This document shows, piece after piece, positions 63,187 through 64,000 of a stretch of 64,000 nt of DNA. Origin of the DNA: Gammaproteobacteria bacterium UBA1119 (GTDB lineage Bacteria; Pseudomonadota; Gammaproteobacteria; Pseudomonadales; Azotimanducaceae); NCBI GenBank assembly GCA_002313255.1, contig DCBA01000003.1, forward strand, positions 7,417-71,416, given 5' to 3'. How positions within the stretch are numbered: position 1 is the first letter of the stretch; every line of letters begins with the position of its first letter. The notes below the pieces were generated by a model that had not been told where the DNA came from, did no database searches, and worked only from the letters and a program-made list of their open reading frames with translations. Both the position numbers and the translations under genes were made by a program.

Positions 63187-64000
63187 AAATTTGTGTGTTT
63201 GGGGCGGGCGCTATCGGAGGATATCTCGGCGGGATGCTCGCCCGTGCGGGTTGCGAGGTGTCGTTGGTTGCGCGGGGGCCTCACCTTGCGGCCATCCAAA
63301 AGAACGGCCTCACGCTATGGCGTGATGGAAAATCGCAAACACATGCGATTACAGCCACGGACTCCGCTGCGGAACTTGGGCCCCAGGATTTCGTGCTTGT
63401 GACACTCAAAGCGCATGCCTTATCAGGCGTGGTGGCCGATGTACGCAAGCTCCTCGGGCCGGACACCGCTGTTGTCAGTGCGGTTAATGGGCTCCCTTGG
63501 TGGTATTTCCATGGTCTTGATTCGGCTAACACCGAACGCCCCTTGGAAAGTGTTGATCCAGGGGGCTTGATATGGAGAGGAATAGGTCCCGAACGCGCAA
63601 TCGGTTGTGTCGTGTACCCGTCCGTCGAGGTGCCTGAGCCAGGGGTGATAAGGCATCTGTCTGACGATAAATTTAGTCTAGGCGAACCGTCGGGGGAAAG
63701 AAGCGAGCGCGTCCGAACCCTGGCAAGAGTGTTCATTGATGCGGGCTTAAAGGCACCGGTGCGGCCACGGATCCGCGACGAAATCTGGGTCAAGCTGTGG
63801 GGGAATCTTTCCTTTAACCCGCTTAGCGCGTTGACGATGGCCACCCTCGATGTTCTTGCCGGCGATGCAGGTATTCGTGTCATTGCAAGGGCGATGATGG
63901 TAGAGGCGCAAGCCGTTGGGGAAAAACACGGTATCCGGTTTGCTGTGGATGTTGATAGGCGGATCGACGCTGCTGCGTCCGTTGGTGCGCACCGGACGTC
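63183..64000 (+). CDS. Ketopantoate reductase-family protein (ApbA/PanE), 3' end missing
   Basis: The frame is open from the GTG at 63183 to the window end, about 272 codons of an expected 300 or more. KICVFGAGAIGGYLGGMLARAG is the NADPH-binding Rossmann motif. LVTLKAHAL and SAVNGLPWWYF follow, and DEIWVKLWGNLSFNPLSALT is the substrate-binding helix with the catalytic Lys. Relatives reduce ketopantoate or other 2-oxo acids; with the coupled acyl-CoA synthetase, a catabolic 2-oxo/2-hydroxy acid role is likely. The C-terminal end cannot be judged. Confidence 0.85.
   Translation, partial: MKICVFGAGAIGGYLGGMLARAGCEVSLVARGPHLAAIQKNGLTLWRDGKSQTHAITATDSAAELGPQDFVLVTLKAHALSGVVADVRKLLGPDTAVVSAVNGLPWWYFHGLDSANTERPLESVDPGGLIWRGIGPERAIGCVVYPSVEVPEPGVIRHLSDDKFSLGEPSGERSERVRTLARVFIDAGLKAPVRPRIRDEIWVKLWGNLSFNPLSALTMATLDVLAGDAGIRVIARAMMVEAQAVGEKHGIRFAVDVDRRIDAAASVGAHRT

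Overview
The window looks like a chromosome segment from an uncultured gammaproteobacterium with roughly balanced base composition, perhaps marine or host-associated. The main reason is gene order: rpsB-tsf-(pyrH)-frr, scpA-scpB-rluB, and gyrA-serC-pheA-hisC-tyrA-cmk-rpsA-ihfB-lapA with an mtaD-like gene and ubiG beside it. This is the Pseudomonas-type layout. The lifestyle guess is inference from gene families only.

Region 1 (1-19.9 kb) is mostly housekeeping: translation (rpsB end, tsf, frr, trpS, rpsA), chromosome organisation (scpA, scpB, gyrA, ihfB), aromatic amino acid, serine and histidine synthesis (serC, pheA, hisC, tyrA), and cofactors (pdxJ, ubiG). Two features stand out. The essential UMP kinase gene pyrH, in its normal place between tsf and frr, is an eroded pseudogene. 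GyrA carries leucine where quinolone-sensitive gyrases usually have serine. aroA is absent from its usual place between tyrA and cmk.

Region 2 (20.3-48.4 kb) is an accessory block of short operons on both strands. It holds two CaiB/BaiF CoA-transferases, four crotonase-fold enzymes, two phytanoyl-CoA-dioxygenase-like proteins, several alpha/beta hydrolases, an amidohydrolase, a Rieske oxygenase, a glutathione transferase, a sodium:solute symporter, a DUF35/thiolase-like/MaoC set, a GMC oxidoreductase and a MATE exporter. Together they suggest uptake, CoA activation, oxidation and beta-oxidation-like or retro-aldol breakdown of organic acids. The substrate cannot be read from the sequence. A frameshifted histidine-phosphatase remnant lies within it.

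Region 3 (48.5-64 kb) has peptide and amino acid genes (M3 oligopeptidase, aminotransferase, gamma-glutamyltransferase, hisI-hisG). It also has a tightly coupled three-gene operon (family VIII-like serine hydrolase, SelO, TauD-type dioxygenase), a phosphotriesterase-like hydrolase, an LLM-class flavin oxidoreductase, an HpcH/HpaI aldolase, an acyl-CoA synthetase and a ketopantoate-reductase-like gene cut by the window end. I saw no tRNA, rRNA, CRISPR array, insertion sequence, phage gene or clear rho-independent terminator. GTG and TTG starts are common.
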